Origin: Streptomyces gobiensis
GTDB taxonomy: Bacteria > Actinomycetota > Actinomycetes > Streptomycetales > Streptomycetaceae
Reading direction: 5' to 3'
NCBI RefSeq assembly: GCF_021216675.1
Contig: NZ_CP086120.1
Location: 4,896,501-4,960,500 of the forward strand
DNA: 64,000 bases
Under the pieces are notes generated by a model. It saw nothing but the letters and a program-made list of their open reading frames with translations. It did not search any database and was not told the DNA's origin. Below are positions 36,255-44,872 of this stretch, in pieces. The translations under genes and the position numbers were made by a program. How positions within the stretch are numbered: position 1 is the stretch's first letter; each line of letters begins with the position of its first letter.

Positions 36255-37727
36255 TCAGCCTTCGCGCAGCTCGCGCACGGCCTCCTCGACGCGCTTGCCG
36301 TAGTCCGGGTCAGCAGCGTGGAAGTGTGCGAGGTTCTTCTCGACGACGTCATCGCGGGTGACCTGGGAGAGACCGCCGGCGATGTTCGCGACCAGACGCT
36401 GCTTCTCGTCCTCGGACATCAGCCGGTAGAGCTCACCGGCCTGGAAGAAGTCATCGTCCTTGGAGTGCGCCGGGGCCTCATGGGTGCCGGTGTGGCCGGA
36501 GAGCGCGAAGGGAGCGGCCAGCGGCTGGCCGGTCTGGACGGGACCGTCGTAGGAGTTCGGCTCGTAGTTCTTGGCGTGACGGCCCTGGCCGTTGGCGGCC
36601 ATGAAGCCGTCCCTGCCGTAGTTGTTGGCGGTGGTCGCCTTGGGGGCGTTCACGGCCAGCTGGGTGTGGTTGACGCCCAGCCGGTAGCGGTGCGCGTCGG
36701 CGTAGGCGAAGAGCCGGCCCTGGAGCATCTTGTCCGGGGACGGGCCGATGCCGGGCACGAAGTTGTTCGGCGAGAAGGCGGACTGCTCGACCTCGGCGAA
36801 GACGTTGTCCGGGTTGCGGTCCAGGACCAGACGGCCCACCCGCTGCAGCGGGTAGTCGCTGTGCGGCCACACCTTGGTGAGGTCGAACGGGTTGAAGCGG
36901 TAGTCCGCGGCCTCGGCGGCCGGCATGACCTGGACGTACAGGGTCCAGGACGGGTGCACACCGCGCTCAATGGCCTCCAGCAGGTCCGTCTGGTGGCTGT
37001 TGGCGTCCTTGCCCGCCAGCTCGGCGCCCTGCTCGCTGCTCAGGCAGCGGATGCCCTGGTTGGTCTTGAAGTGGTACTTGACGAAGAAGGCCTCGCCCTC
37101 GGCGTTCGTCCACTGGTAGGTGTGCGAGCCGTAGCCGTTCATATGGCGGTACGAGGCCGGGATGCCGCGGTCGCCCATCAGCCAGGTGATCTGGTGGGTG
37201 GCCTCGGGGGCGTGCGCCCAGAAGTCCCAGACGTTGTCCGGCTCCTGCTTGCCGGTGAACGGGTCACGCTTCTGCGAGTGGATGAAGTCGGGGAACTTGA
37301 GCGGGTCCTTGATGAAGAACACCGGTGTGTTGTTGCCGACGAGGTCGTAATTGCCCTCTTCGGTGTAGAACTTCAGGGCGAAGCCACGCGGGTCACGTAC
37401 GGCGTCGGCGCCACCGAGGTTGTCGGCCACGGTGGAGAAGCGGAGGAAGACCTCGGTGCGCTTGCCGATCTGGCTCAGAAAGTCCGCGCGAGTGAAGCCG
37501 GTGACGTCGTCGGTCACCTCGAAGTGGCCGTAGGCACCGGAGCCGCGGGCGTGCACGACGCGCTCCGGGATGCGCTCGCGGTTGAAGCGGGCGAGCTTCT
37601 CCAGCAGGTGCTGGTCCTGGAGCAGGAGCGGGCCACCGACGCCGGCGGTGGCAGAATTCTGGTTGTCTGCGACTGGTGCGCCGGACTCCGTAGTGAGAGT
37701 CCGCGCCGTCAGCGTGGGCTTCGACAT
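36255..37727 (-). CDS. katA: Monofunctional haem catalase
   Basis: 490 residues, a small-subunit catalase. The distal His is in RVVHARGSGAYGHFE, the distal Asn in DLVGNNTPVFFIKDP, and the haem-ligand Tyr in GRLFAYADAHRYRLG. It dismutates hydrogen peroxide. Its place between glyoxylate and urate genes, and operator motifs shared with both, suggest that it disposes of the peroxide made by the uricase encoded at 42147. Two operator-like sites lie 40-93 bp upstream. Confidence 0.95.
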   Translation of the reverse strand: MSKPTLTARTLTTESGAPVADNQNSATAGVGGPLLLQDQHLLEKLARFNRERIPERVVHARGSGAYGHFEVTDDVTGFTRADFLSQIGKRTEVFLRFSTVADNLGGADAVRDPRGFALKFYTEEGNYDLVGNNTPVFFIKDPLKFPDFIHSQKRDPFTGKQEPDNVWDFWAHAPEATHQITWLMGDRGIPASYRHMNGYGSHTYQWTNAEGEAFFVKYHFKTNQGIRCLSSEQGAELAGKDANSHQTDLLEAIERGVHPSWTLYVQVMPAAEAADYRFNPFDLTKVWPHSDYPLQRVGRLVLDRNPDNVFAEVEQSAFSPNNFVPGIGPSPDKMLQGRLFAYADAHRYRLGVNHTQLAVNAPKATTANNYGRDGFMAANGQGRHAKNYEPNSYDGPVQTGQPLAAPFALSGHTGTHEAPAHSKDDDFFQAGELYRLMSEDEKQRLVANIAGGLSQVTRDDVVEKNLAHFHAADPDYGKRVEEAVRELREG

Positions 37728-37766
37728 GGTGGCCTTCCTGGTTCTGAATCCTGGACGGAAACCAAC

Positions 37767-37781
37767 TTCCGCCAGTTGGAA
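37767..37781 (-). promoter_or_regulatory. TTCC-N7-GGAA site upstream of katA
   Basis: TTCCGCCAGTTGGAA, 40 bp before the start of katA, same motif as at gcl and hyi. Confidence 0.5.
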
Positions 37782-37805
37782 GCGTATGTATGCCCGGGAA
37801 GGACG

Positions 37806-37820
37806 TCAACAATTTGTTGA
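37806..37820 (-). promoter_or_regulatory. TCAACA-N3-TGTTGA operator upstream of katA
   Basis: TCAACAATTTGTTGA, perfect 6-bp arms. The same palindrome occurs before uraD (41147) and, with one change, before aceB (51758). Confidence 0.6.
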
Positions 37821-37977
37821 GAAAAGCGCTCTGTGGTCGCGCGTGCACCGTCCGTGCACGGCAGAGCTCAGCAGGCGCTCCCGGTAGGCATTCCCAGCAG
37901 GTGTAGGACGGGCGGCAGCGGCGCTGGGCGCGACAGGACAGGTTGTCACGCCGCTGCCGCCCGGGTTCGGGGGCGGC

Positions 37978-38886
37978 TCAGCCGTTGATGTTGCTGCCGG
38001 AGAGCCGCTCGACAGCGCGCAGCAGCGCGGAGTGGTCCAGGCCGCCGTCGCCCTGGGCACGGAGCGAGGCGACAAGCTGGGCGACGACCGCGCCGACCGG
38101 CAGAGCGGCACCGACATTGCGGGCGGCGTCGGTGACGATGCCCATGTCCTTGTGGTGCAGGTCGATCCGGAAGCCCGGCTTGAAGTCCCGCTTCTTGAAG
38201 TTCTGCTTCTTGCGGTCCAGGACCGTGGAACCGGCCAGACCGCCCGCGAGCACATCCAGCGCGGCGTCCAGATCGACCCCGGACTTCTCCAGGAAGACCA
38301 CGGCCTCGGCGCAGGCCTGGATATTGACCGCGACGATCAGCTGGTTGGCGGCCTTCACCGTCTGGCCGGCGCCATGCGGGCCGCAGAGAATGATGGTCTT
38401 GCCCAGCGCCTCGAAGATCGGCTTCACCCGGTCGAAGTCGGCCTGCGTGCCGCCGACCATGATGGACAGAACGGCCTCGATGGCACCCGCCTCACCGCCG
38501 GAGACCGGGGCGTCCAGGACCTTGAGGTCCTTGCCCGCCTGGGCGGCGGCCTCAGCCACCGCGATGGAGGTCTGCGGGGTGATGGAGGACATGTCGATGA
38601 TCGTGGCGCCCTGCCTGGCGTTGGCGATCACACCGTCCTCGGACAGGATGACGGCCTTCACGTGCGGGTCGGCCGGGACCATGGTGATCACGACATCGGC
38701 GTCCTTGACCGCCTCGGCGATCGAGGAGGCCGCGGTGCCGCCGTTCTTGGCGAGGCGGTCAAGCTTGTCCTGCTCCAGGGTGTAGCCGGTGACCGAGTAG
38801 CCAGCCTTGATCAGGTTCTCGGCCATCGGGGAGCCCATGATGCCCAGGCCCACCCAGGCGATCTTCGGAAGTGCTGTGTTGCTCAT
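37978..38886 (-). CDS. glxR: Tartronate semialdehyde (2-hydroxy-3-oxopropionate) reductase
   Basis: 302 residues. The beta-hydroxyacid dehydrogenase family signature is complete: GLGIMGSPMAENLIKAGYSVTGY (NAD(P) loop), DAPVSGGEAGA and the catalytic Lys in AGQTVKAANQLIVAVN. It reduces the Gcl product to D-glycerate. The ATG at 38886 has AAAGG seven bases upstream; it lies 35 bp after hyi in one operon. Confidence 0.92.
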   Translation of the reverse strand: MSNTALPKIAWVGLGIMGSPMAENLIKAGYSVTGYTLEQDKLDRLAKNGGTAASSIAEAVKDADVVITMVPADPHVKAVILSEDGVIANARQGATIIDMSSITPQTSIAVAEAAAQAGKDLKVLDAPVSGGEAGAIEAVLSIMVGGTQADFDRVKPIFEALGKTIILCGPHGAGQTVKAANQLIVAVNIQACAEAVVFLEKSGVDLDAALDVLAGGLAGSTVLDRKKQNFKKRDFKPGFRIDLHHKDMGIVTDAARNVGAALPVGAVVAQLVASLRAQGDGGLDHSALLRAVERLSGSNING

Positions 38887-38921
38887 GAGGTGCCTTTCAG
38901 CGGTTTGCGTGCGGGGAGAAG

Positions 38922-39764
38922 TCAGTGCTGGGCGGCGCGCAGCGGGGCCGGAAGCCACTCGAAGGCGCTCGCGCTCGGCTTGTCACCGGGCTTGTACTCA
39001 AGACCGGTCCAGCCGTCGTAACCGGCCTTCTTCAGCCGGTCGAGCAGGTCGGTGAAGTCGAGGTCACCGGTGCCGGGGGCGCCACGGCCGGGGTTGTCCG
39101 CGATCTGCACATGGCCGGTCTTGCCGGTGTACTTCTCGATGACCTCGTGGAGGTCCTCGCCGTTCATGGACAGGTGGTAGAGATCCATCAGGAACTTGGC
39201 GTTCCCAAGGCCGGTAGCGGCATTGACCTTGTCCACCACATCTACGGCCGACGGAGCGCTGACCAGCGGGTACAGCGGCGACTCCGGGGCATTGAGCGCC
39301 TCGATCAAGAGGATCGCGCCGACCCGGTCGGCGGCGCGGGCGGCCAGCGTCAGATTCTCCAGCGCCAGCTCGTCCTGGACGGCGGGGTCCACGCCGTCGA
39401 CCCGGTTGCCATAGAGCGCGTTGAGCGCCTTGCAGCCCACCGAAGCGGCGAAGTCGGCGGCGACATCGATGTTGGCCCGGAACTTCTCCGACTCCTCGCC
39501 GGGGATGGACAGCGCACCACGGTCCGGGCCCGGCAGCTGTCCCGCGTAGAAGTTCAGCCCGGTGAGCTGGGTGCCCGCGTCCTCCAGGGCGCTGCGCAGC
39601 GCGTCGAGTTCGGCCTGCTCGGGGACGGGGGCATCGACCCATGGCCACCACAGCTCCACCGCGTTGAAGCCGACCGCGGCGGCAGCCGCCGGGCGCTCCA
39701 GGAGCGGGAGCTCGGTGAAAAGGATCGAGAGGTTCACATTGAAGCGCGTATCCGTGAAGCCCAT
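38922..39764 (-). CDS. hyi: Hydroxypyruvate isomerase
   Basis: 280 residues, an AP-endonuclease-2-type TIM barrel. FNVNLSILFTELPLLERPAAAAAVGFNAVELWWPW, LLIEALNAPESPLYPL and HVQIADNPGRGAPGTGDLDF with the metal/acid residues Glu and His match Hyi, which interconverts hydroxypyruvate and tartronate semialdehyde. First gene of the hyi-glxR operon, with paired operator sites 17 bp upstream of the start. Confidence 0.92.
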   Translation of the reverse strand: MGFTDTRFNVNLSILFTELPLLERPAAAAAVGFNAVELWWPWVDAPVPEQAELDALRSALEDAGTQLTGLNFYAGQLPGPDRGALSIPGEESEKFRANIDVAADFAASVGCKALNALYGNRVDGVDPAVQDELALENLTLAARAADRVGAILLIEALNAPESPLYPLVSAPSAVDVVDKVNAATGLGNAKFLMDLYHLSMNGEDLHEVIEKYTGKTGHVQIADNPGRGAPGTGDLDFTDLLDRLKKAGYDGWTGLEYKPGDKPSASAFEWLPAPLRAAQH

Positions 39765-39780
39765 GAGGGGTGTGCGCTCC

Positions 39781-39816
39781 TTCCGTATCGCGGAAGTTAT
39801 TTTCTATCTTGTGGAA
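39781..39816 (-). promoter_or_regulatory. Paired TTCC-N7-GGAA operators upstream of hyi
   Basis: TTCCGTATCGCGGAA (39781-39795) and TTCTATCTTGTGGAA (39802-39816), again 21 bp centre to centre as at gcl. Confidence 0.65.
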
Positions 39817-39933
39817 GAGTGCCGCCGACCTCGGGAGGCTGTCAAGAGGAGAATCCGAATTGGCCTGATTTGCCATGGTCGCGTGTGGATTCGAGGGGGT
39901 GGCTCGAATGGCGCGGCAGGGTAATTTGAGGTC

Positions 39934-40200
39934 GTGCGATTGAAAGTGGAGTTCACGACCGAGCCGTTCGATCTTGACGAGGCGCCGCACCATGCGGTGG
40001 TGGCTCGCGAGATCGTGCAGGCCGCTGACCTGGATGCCGTCGACGTCGGCCCCTTCGGCAATACGGCCGAGGGGGCCGCGGAAGATGTGCTTGCCGTAGT
40101 GAACGCGATGCTACGTCGAACGCTTGAGGCTGGGGCCACTCGTGTGTCATTGCAGGTGAATTTGGTCGAATCAGACGACCAGGCGGTGGGTGACGCATGA
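39934..40200 (+). CDS. Thiamine-binding (MTH1187/YqgV-type) protein
   Basis: 88 residues. The ferredoxin-like fold of the DUF77/MTH1187 family is suggested by RLKVEFTTEPFD, the helix VVAREIVQAADLDAVDVGPFGNTAEG and the helix AVVNAMLRRTLEAGATRVSLQVNL. Some members bind thiamine or its pyrimidine. The GTG start gives the expected length. Its stop overlaps the HTH gene by four bases (ATGA). Since glyoxylate carboligase in this cluster needs thiamine diphosphate, a link is conceivable but unproven. No TPP riboswitch is visible upstream. Confidence 0.7.
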   Translation: MRLKVEFTTEPFDLDEAPHHAVVAREIVQAADLDAVDVGPFGNTAEGAAEDVLAVVNAMLRRTLEAGATRVSLQVNLVESDDQAVGDA

Positions 40201-40577
40201 GTAGCTTGGGCGAACACCCATTCATTACGGCCGTGAAGCCACTGGTTGACGCCATGGGCGGTGAGATGATCGCCCCGGAGCAGGCCGAGGGGGACGATGT
40301 GGTCCTCGCCTGGGAGGGCGAGGATGTGCTGGCCGTACGGCTGCCGAATCTGTCGGACTCGCTGGATCATCTCCTGGCCGACCTGGAGCGCAGGCACGGT
40401 AAGCCGCTGTCGGAGCTCGACCGCAGGACCAAGCAGTCCGTGGTCCGGATCCTTGAGACGCGTGGCGCGTTCACTGTCCGTCATGGCGTCGAGACGGTCG
40501 CGAGCGCGCTCGGCGTCAGCCGGTTCACCGTCTACAACTACCTGAACAGGGAAAACGGCTCCAAGCCCCCCAGCTAG
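40197..40577 (+). CDS. Small HTH protein of the purine gene cluster
   Basis: 126 residues. The N-terminal half is acidic and of unknown fold. The C-terminus has RRTKQSVVRILETRGAFTVRHGVETVASALGVSRFTVYNYLNR, a Fis/PucR-like helix-turn-helix with ALGVSRFTVYNYL as recognition helix. It is translationally coupled to the thiamine-binding-type protein and precedes the uricase operon, so a local regulatory role is plausible. Confidence 0.75.
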   Translation: MSSLGEHPFITAVKPLVDAMGGEMIAPEQAEGDDVVLAWEGEDVLAVRLPNLSDSLDHLLADLERRHGKPLSELDRRTKQSVVRILETRGAFTVRHGVETVASALGVSRFTVYNYLNRENGSKPPS

Positions 40578-40596
40578 GCCCCCGGGCCTGGCTTTT

Positions 40597-40989
40597 CCCC
40601 AACCCCGCCCCGGCGGGGCGCCCTGCCGCGGGGCGGCCCGGAGCGCCGGGGCTGGGGTGGGTGGTGGGTTGCGTAGAGGGGTGGACGCAGCCGCGAACCC
40701 CGAGGTGTTGTGGGCACTCGCAGCCCCGCGAGGGGCGTGGGCCCGCCCTGCTACGCAACCACCCACCCACACCAGCCACAACGCTCCGGCCAGCCCCGGG
40801 GCGGAGCTCGCGACGCTTGGTGGGCACAACCCGGCCACCGTCCGCACCCGGCCACCCCGGGGCCCCGGGGCGCGAGCCCCGGTTACGGGAAGGGGCGGGA
40901 ATTGGGGAGCCCCACCCACGGCACCCCGCCGCCGCGGGCGAAGCCCCGTCACGCGGCGGAGCCGCGTGACGGGGCAGCCGGGAAGGGGC
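40597..40989 (-). repeat. Interspersed 393-bp intergenic element, copy 2 (inverted)
   Basis: Reverse-complement homologue of 32807-33200 across its full length, with the same nested hairpins (GGGTTGCGTAG near 40668, CTACGCAACC near 40751) and many point differences. The gap 40578-41226 contains this element, a GC-rich spacer and the uraD operator, and no gene. Confidence 0.82.
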
Positions 40990-41146
40990 TTTGGCTTTGC
41001 GCGGGGCCAGGGTCGGCACCGGGCGGCCCGGTGAGCCCGCGCTGATGGCCGGGGTTCCCGGGGCGGAGCCCTGCCGTGTGGGGGAGCCGCAGGTCGGGTG
41101 GAGGCGGATGCGGAGCGTGGCCGGTAGGTTACTTCCGACGCGAGTT

Positions 41147-41161
41147 TCAACAAAGTGTTGA
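41147..41161 (+). promoter_or_regulatory. TCAACA-N3-TGTTGA operator upstream of uraD
   Basis: TCAACAAAGTGTTGA, perfect 6-bp arms, 65 bp before the start of the urate operon. Confidence 0.6.
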
Positions 41162-41226
41162 CGCCGGGTGGCCAGCAGGTTTAGCTATTGACCTAGCCCG
41201 AACCGCACCATGGCCCCGGAGGTCCC

Positions 41227-41736
41227 GTGACTTCGAGTTCGACACCGGGTCTGACCTGGTTCAACACCGCCGAGGAGAGCGCCGCCCGGGCGGCGCTTCA
41301 CGAGGTGTGTGCCTCGACGGCCTGGGGGAGCAAGCTGCTCGCCCAGCGCCCCTACCCCAACGTGGCGGCCCTGTTCACCGCGAGCGACGCCGGTATGGCC
41401 GAGCTCACCGCGGCGGACCTGGCCGAGGCGATGGCGGGGCACCCGCCGATCGGCCGGCCGAAGCCAGGCGACCCGACCTCATCCCGCGAGCAGCGGGGGA
41501 TGGCCGGAGCCTCCGAGGAGCTCAAGGCGGAGATGCTCGAGCTCAACCTGGCCTACCAGGACAAGTTCGGCCATGTCTTCCTGATCTGTGCCACGGGCCT
41601 CACCGGAGAGCAGATGCGGGACGCGGTGCGGACCCGTCTTGAGAACACTCCGGAGCAGGAGCGGGAGAACGTCCGCACCGAGCTGGTGAAGATCAACCGC
41701 ATCCGGCTGACCCGCCTCGTAGCAGAAGGAGCCTGA
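41227..41736 (+). CDS. uraD: 2-oxo-4-hydroxy-4-carboxy-5-ureidoimidazoline (OHCU) decarboxylase
   Basis: 169 residues. The family motif GHPPIGRP (catalytic His) and the substrate segment SSREQRGM are present, followed by FGHVFLICATGLTGEQM. The enzyme performs the last, stereospecific step from urate to S-allantoin. First of three tightly packed genes with HIU hydrolase (3-bp gap) and uricase (8-bp gap). GTG start; the protein has no targeting signal. Confidence 0.93.
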   Translation: MTSSSTPGLTWFNTAEESAARAALHEVCASTAWGSKLLAQRPYPNVAALFTASDAGMAELTAADLAEAMAGHPPIGRPKPGDPTSSREQRGMAGASEELKAEMLELNLAYQDKFGHVFLICATGLTGEQMRDAVRTRLENTPEQERENVRTELVKINRIRLTRLVAEGA

Positions 41737-41739
41737 GTC

Positions 41740-42138
41740 GTGAGCAGTGCGACGACCGCCGCCAGGAGTTCCGTGTCCACGCACATCCTGGACACCAGTG
41801 TCGGCCGCCCCGCCGGGGGTGTTGCCGTCCAGCTGTCCGTCCGCAGTGGTGGCGAGGGCGAATGGGCCGCGCACGGCGCGTCGAAGACCGACGCGGACGG
41901 GCGCTGCAAGGACCTTCCGGACCTGCCGGAGGGCACCACACACGTACGGCTCTTCTTCGACGTCGAGCCGTACTTCACCGACAAGCAAGCCGAGGAACAG
42001 CAGGACGCCCCCCGCGTAAGGGACAGCGGTGTCTTTTTCCCCGAGGTGGCGATCGTCTTCGCCGTGACCCCGGGTGAGCACTACCACGTACCGCTGCTGC
42101 TCAACCCGTTCGGCTACTCCGTGTACCGAGGGAGCTGA
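41740..42138 (+). CDS. uraH: 5-hydroxyisourate hydrolase (transthyretin-like)
   Basis: 132 residues. STHILDTSVGRPAGGVAVQL carries the N-terminal catalytic His and the protein ends in YRGS, the invariant C-terminal tetrapeptide of HIU hydrolases that separates them from transthyretin. It hydrolyses the uricase product. An extra ~13 residues precede the core if the GTG at 41740 is used. Confidence 0.95.
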   Translation: MSSATTAARSSVSTHILDTSVGRPAGGVAVQLSVRSGGEGEWAAHGASKTDADGRCKDLPDLPEGTTHVRLFFDVEPYFTDKQAEEQQDAPRVRDSGVFFPEVAIVFAVTPGEHYHVPLLLNPFGYSVYRGS

Positions 42139-42146
42139 CACCCGAA

Positions 42147-43073
42147 ATGCCCACGATTCTCGGCCAGAACCAGTACGGCAAGGCGGAAAACCGCGTCGTC
42201 AAAATCGTCCGCGACGGCGATACGCACCACATCAAGGACCTGAACGTCTCCGTCGCCCTCTCCGGCGACATGGACGAGGTGCACTACTCCGGCTCCAACG
42301 CCAATGTGCTGCCGACCGACACCACCAAGAACACCGTGTACGCCTTCGCCAAGGAGCACGGCATCGAGTCGGCCGAACAGTTCGGCATCCATCTGGCCCG
42401 GCACTTCGTCGAGTCCCAGGAGCCGATCAAGCAGGCCCGGATACGGGTCGAGGAGTACACCTGGGAGCGGATCGAGACCTCCGACTCCAAGAAAACGCCG
42501 TTCATCGGCGCCGACGAGGTCAAGCACTCCTTCGTCCGCAAGGGCCAGGAGACCCGCACCGCACAGATCACCTACGACGGTGAGACCTGGCAGGTCTTCT
42601 CCGGTCTGAAGGACCTCACGGTGATGAACTCCACCAACTCGGAGTTCTGGGGCTACGTCAAGGACAAGTACACCACCCTCAAGGAGGCGTACGACCGCAT
42701 CCTCGCCACCGAGGTGACCTCCGTATGGCGGCACAACTGGACCAGCGACGACCAGCGGATGCCCAACTGGGAGCGCTCCTACGCGCAGACGAAGCGGCAC
42801 ATGCTGGACGCCTTCGTCGAGACCTACTCGCTGTCGCTGCAGCAGACCCTGTACCAGATGGGCGCGCGAGTGATCAACAGCCGCGGTGAGATCGATGAGA
42901 TCCGCTTCTCGCTGCCCAACAAGCACCACTTCCTGGTGGACCTCGAGCCGTTCGGACTGAAGAACGATAATGAGGTCTACTTCGCGGCGGACCGTCCGTA
43001 CGGCCTCATCGAAGCCACCATTCTGCGCGACGGTGTCGAGCCGCAGATCCCGGTCGACATGACCAACCTGTAG
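42147..43073 (+). CDS. uaZ: Uricase (urate oxidase)
   Basis: 308 residues, two T-fold repeats, no cofactor. The Lys of the catalytic pair is near KAENRVVKIVRDGD and the Thr is in LPTDTTKNTVYAFAK; the urate-binding Arg/Gln region SVWRHNW is also present. It oxidises urate to 5-hydroxyisourate with release of hydrogen peroxide. No peroxisomal signal, as expected for bacteria. It ends in MTNL. Confidence 0.95.
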   Translation: MPTILGQNQYGKAENRVVKIVRDGDTHHIKDLNVSVALSGDMDEVHYSGSNANVLPTDTTKNTVYAFAKEHGIESAEQFGIHLARHFVESQEPIKQARIRVEEYTWERIETSDSKKTPFIGADEVKHSFVRKGQETRTAQITYDGETWQVFSGLKDLTVMNSTNSEFWGYVKDKYTTLKEAYDRILATEVTSVWRHNWTSDDQRMPNWERSYAQTKRHMLDAFVETYSLSLQQTLYQMGARVINSRGEIDEIRFSLPNKHHFLVDLEPFGLKNDNEVYFAADRPYGLIEATILRDGVEPQIPVDMTNL

Positions 43074-43219
43074 GACAGCTACGGGACCCCTGACGCGCGC
43101 GCCGGCGTCATCACCCGGGGGTAGAGCGGGGGCATCTGCGCAACACGCACCGCGGACTCGGTCGGCCCCCGCTCGACCCCCGGGTCCGCACCTCCGGATG
43201 GAAGCACGAGGTAGATCCC

Positions 43220-44608
43220 ATGGCTGGTACAGCAGCACAGCGCATCGTGATCGAGAACTGCGCGATCGCCACCGTGGACGCGAATGACACCGAATACGCC
43301 TCGGGTCATGTCGTCATCGCCGACAACGTCATCGAGTCGGTGGGCGCCGGCGCCGCTCCCGCCAACCTGGAAAACGTGGTCCGCCGGATCGATGGCACCG
43401 GCCATCTGGTCACCCCGGGCCTGGTCAACACCCACCACCACTTCTACCAGTGGATCACCCGTGGCCTGGCGCAGAACTCCAACCTCTTCAACTGGCTGGT
43501 GGCGCTGTACCCCACCTGGTCACGTATCGACGAGCAGATGGTGTACGCGGCCGCCCAGGGCTCACTGGCCATGATGGCCCGCGGCGGTGTCACCACCGCC
43601 ATGGACCACCACTATGTCTTCCCGCGCGGCGCCGGTGACCTGCTGGGCGCCGAGATCCGCGCCGCGGCGGAGCTGGGGGTGCGCTTCACCGCCGCCCGCG
43701 GCTCCATGGACCTGGGCACGTCGGACGGCGGCCTGCCCCCGGACTTCGCCGTCGAGACCACCGAGGGCGCGCTCCTGGCCACCGAGGAGGCCGTCGACAA
43801 GCACCACGACGCGTCCTTCGGGTCGATGCTGCATATCGCGGTCGCCCCCTGCTCACCCTTCTCCGTCTCCACCGAGCTGCTGCGTGAGGGTGCCAAGCTC
43901 GCCCGTCGTAGGGGCGTCAGGCTGCACACGCACGGCTCGGAGACCGTGGAGGAGGAGAAGTTCTGCCACGAGCTCTTCGGCATGGGCCCGACCGACTACT
44001 TCGAGTCGACCGGCTGGCTCGGTGAGGACGTATGGATGGCGCACTGCGTCCATATGAACGACTCCGACATCGAGGCCTTCGCCCGTACCAGCACCGGTGT
44101 CGCCCACTGCCCCTCCTCCAACGCCCGCCTCGCCGCCGGAATCGCCCGGGTCCCGGACATGCTCGCTGCCGGCGTCCCGGTCGGCCTGGGCGTTGACGGC
44201 ACGGCCTCCAATGAGTCCGGGGAACTGCACACCGAGCTGCGCAACGCCCTGCTCATCAACCGCCTCGGCGCACACAAGGAGAACGCGCTCAACGCCCGCC
44301 AGGCGCTGCGACTGGGCACCTTCGGCGGTGCGCAGGTGCTGGGCCGGGCCAGCGAGATCGGCTCCCTTGAGGCGGGCAAGCTCGCCGACCTGGTGCTGTG
44401 GAAGCTCGACGGCATCGGCCACTCCTCGATCGCCGACCCGGTCGCCGCGCTGGTCTTCGGCGCCGCCGCCCCGGTCACCCTGTCGCTCATCAACGGCAGG
44501 CCAGTCGTCGAGGACAGCCGTCTGACGACCGTTGACGAGGACGCCATCGCCCGCAGCACCCGGGACGAGGCCCAGCGTCTGGCCCGTATCGCCGCCGACG
44601 CGAACTGA
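43220..44608 (+). CDS. 8-oxoguanine deaminase-type amidohydrolase
   Basis: 462 residues. The zinc site of the amidohydrolase superfamily is intact: TPGLVNTHHHFYQWITR, the later His in RLHTHGSE, the His in VWMAHCVH and Asp in GVDGTASNES. The sequence pattern fits the 8-oxoguanine/isoguanine deaminase branch (cog0402), which yields urate from 8-oxoguanine and so feeds the uricase encoded upstream. GAGG lies eight bases before the ATG. A row of three hairpins ends the unit. Confidence 0.85.
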   Translation: MAGTAAQRIVIENCAIATVDANDTEYASGHVVIADNVIESVGAGAAPANLENVVRRIDGTGHLVTPGLVNTHHHFYQWITRGLAQNSNLFNWLVALYPTWSRIDEQMVYAAAQGSLAMMARGGVTTAMDHHYVFPRGAGDLLGAEIRAAAELGVRFTAARGSMDLGTSDGGLPPDFAVETTEGALLATEEAVDKHHDASFGSMLHIAVAPCSPFSVSTELLREGAKLARRRGVRLHTHGSETVEEEKFCHELFGMGPTDYFESTGWLGEDVWMAHCVHMNDSDIEAFARTSTGVAHCPSSNARLAAGIARVPDMLAAGVPVGLGVDGTASNESGELHTELRNALLINRLGAHKENALNARQALRLGTFGGAQVLGRASEIGSLEAGKLADLVLWKLDGIGHSSIADPVAALVFGAAAPVTLSLINGRPVVEDSRLTTVDEDAIARSTRDEAQRLARIAADAN

Positions 44609-44619
44609 CCCCACAAGCT

Positions 44620-44724
44620 CCGGCCGGGAGGGACGGCTCCCGGCCGGTGGTTCAGGACCCGAGCGGGGTCCTGAACGACTGGCCGAAGCGGGGGCGTGAC
44701 CTAAGAATTACGCCCCCGCTTCGG
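44620..44724 (+). terminator. Three consecutive hairpins after the deaminase gene
   Basis: Stem 1: CCGGCCGGGAG (44620-44630) with 44637-44647. Stem 2: GTTCAGGACCC (44650-44660) with 44666-44676. Stem 3: CCGAAGCGGGGGCGT (44683-44697) with 44710-44724. All arms pair perfectly. Confidence 0.8.
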
Positions 44725-44755
44725 TATTCGGTCACCCGTCCTCCCCACCCCCCGC

Positions 44756-44787
44756 GCACTGCCTGACACCCGCACTGCCTGACACCC
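44756..44787 (+). repeat. 16-bp tandem duplication GCACTGCCTGACACCC
   Basis: Two perfect adjacent copies (44756-44771, 44772-44787), then a degenerate third. It lies 85 bp before the permease start, in the probable promoter or leader. Confidence 0.65.
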
Positions 44788-44872
44788 GCACCACCTGGCA
44801 CCACCGCACAACCTCCCTGAAACCCTCGTGCCCCGTTCCTATGGCGGCGCAGTAACCGACAGGAGGTCCTCA

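Noticed and set aside
36111-37820. 569-codon rightward frame opposite catalase
   Set aside because: Shadow of katA; Val/Gly/Leu-rich translation typical of antisense frames here.
39765-39933. TPP riboswitch before the thiamine-binding-type gene
   Set aside because: No CUGAGA-type core or paired helices were found; the segment holds the hyi operators instead.
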